Origin: DATGMB01 sp035293845
GTDB taxonomy: Bacteria; Acidobacteriota; Terriglobia; Bryobacterales; Bryobacteraceae
Assembly (NCBI GenBank): GCA_035293845.1
Contig: DATGMB010000227.1
Span: 1 to 13,936 of the forward strand
Direction: 5' to 3'
Length of the DNA: 13,936 bases
Part shown: in pieces, positions 13,861 to 13,936 of the stretch
How the letters are laid out: every line of letters starts with the position of its first letter
How positions within the stretch are numbered: position 1 is the first letter of the stretch
The notes under the pieces: model-generated
Seen by the model: only the letters and a program-made list of their open reading frames with translations
Databases searched by the model: none
What the model was told of the DNA's origin: nothing
Translations under genes and position numbers: made by a program

Positions 13861-13936
13861 GTACCGGGAGTGCGTGTTACGCTCGGGCTGCCGGTGAAGC
13901 GGAGACGGGCTCTGCTGGCGAGCAACCCGATCGAGG
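13861..13936 (+). pseudogene. Fragment of IS256/mutator-family transposase (continues past window)
   Basis: The plus-strand frame beginning at 13861 reads GVRVTLGLPVKRRRALLASNPIE up to the window edge. The pattern LGxPxKxRRxLxxSNxIE matches the C-terminal region of mutator-type transposases, in which L-R-x-L-A-S-T-N-x-I-E precedes the last conserved catalytic region. The frame is open back to 13816, but the stretch before 13861 is made of the IS-type direct repeats, not transposase. The N-terminal two thirds of the gene are therefore missing here, and this is most likely a truncated remnant. Only about 25 codons are visible, so the call is based on a short match. Confidence 0.5.

Overview
The window is GC-rich and looks like an accessory region of an Acidobacteriota chromosome, most likely of the Bryobacterales / 'Candidatus Solibacter' type. 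The evidence is two very long Oar-type TonB-dependent receptors with an N-terminal carboxypeptidase-regulatory domain, a Tat-exported GH127 glycosidase, and a YflT-like glycine-zipper protein of a form common in that phylum. The taxonomic call is inferred from gene content; there is no marker gene here.

Layout from left to right: (1) the 5' end of an APC-family amino acid permease, minus strand, cut by the window edge (1-334). (2) A divergent GH127/DUF1680 beta-L-arabinofuranosidase-like enzyme, plus strand (604-2718). (3) Converging on it with 12 bases between, a two-gene minus-strand unit: a 50-residue basic protein (3694-3542), then a YflT-like stress-type protein with a glycine-zipper core (3528-2731). 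(4) A small palindromic repeat element (3846-3924). (5) A minus-strand block of three exported or outer-membrane proteins: receptor 2 (13728-9919), an uncharacterised secreted probable beta-propeller protein 31 bases downstream (9887-8202), a long-armed hairpin repeat (8099-8184), then receptor 1 with its own promoter (7991-3951). (6) At the right edge, two 18-bp direct repeats of insertion-sequence type (13804-13846) and a fragment that reads like the C-terminal part of an IS256/mutator-family transposase, continuing beyond the window.

How the genes may work together: the receptors are expected to import large or chelated substrates across the outer membrane using TonB energy. The secreted protein, sandwiched between them and probably co-transcribed with receptor 2, may be a surface or periplasmic partner. 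The GH127 enzyme would release L-arabinose from plant polymers, but it is on the opposite strand and no direct link to the receptors can be seen. No CRISPR array, phage module, toxin-antitoxin pair or recognisable defence system is present.

No gene-free stretch exceeds 300 bases. The longest gaps are 335-603 (divergent promoter region), 3695-3950 (repeat element plus leader of the 50-residue gene), 7992-8201 (hairpin repeat plus promoter of receptor 1) and 13729-13860 (promoter of receptor 2 plus IS-type repeats). Many long open frames opposite the real genes are by-products of high GC and were left out.
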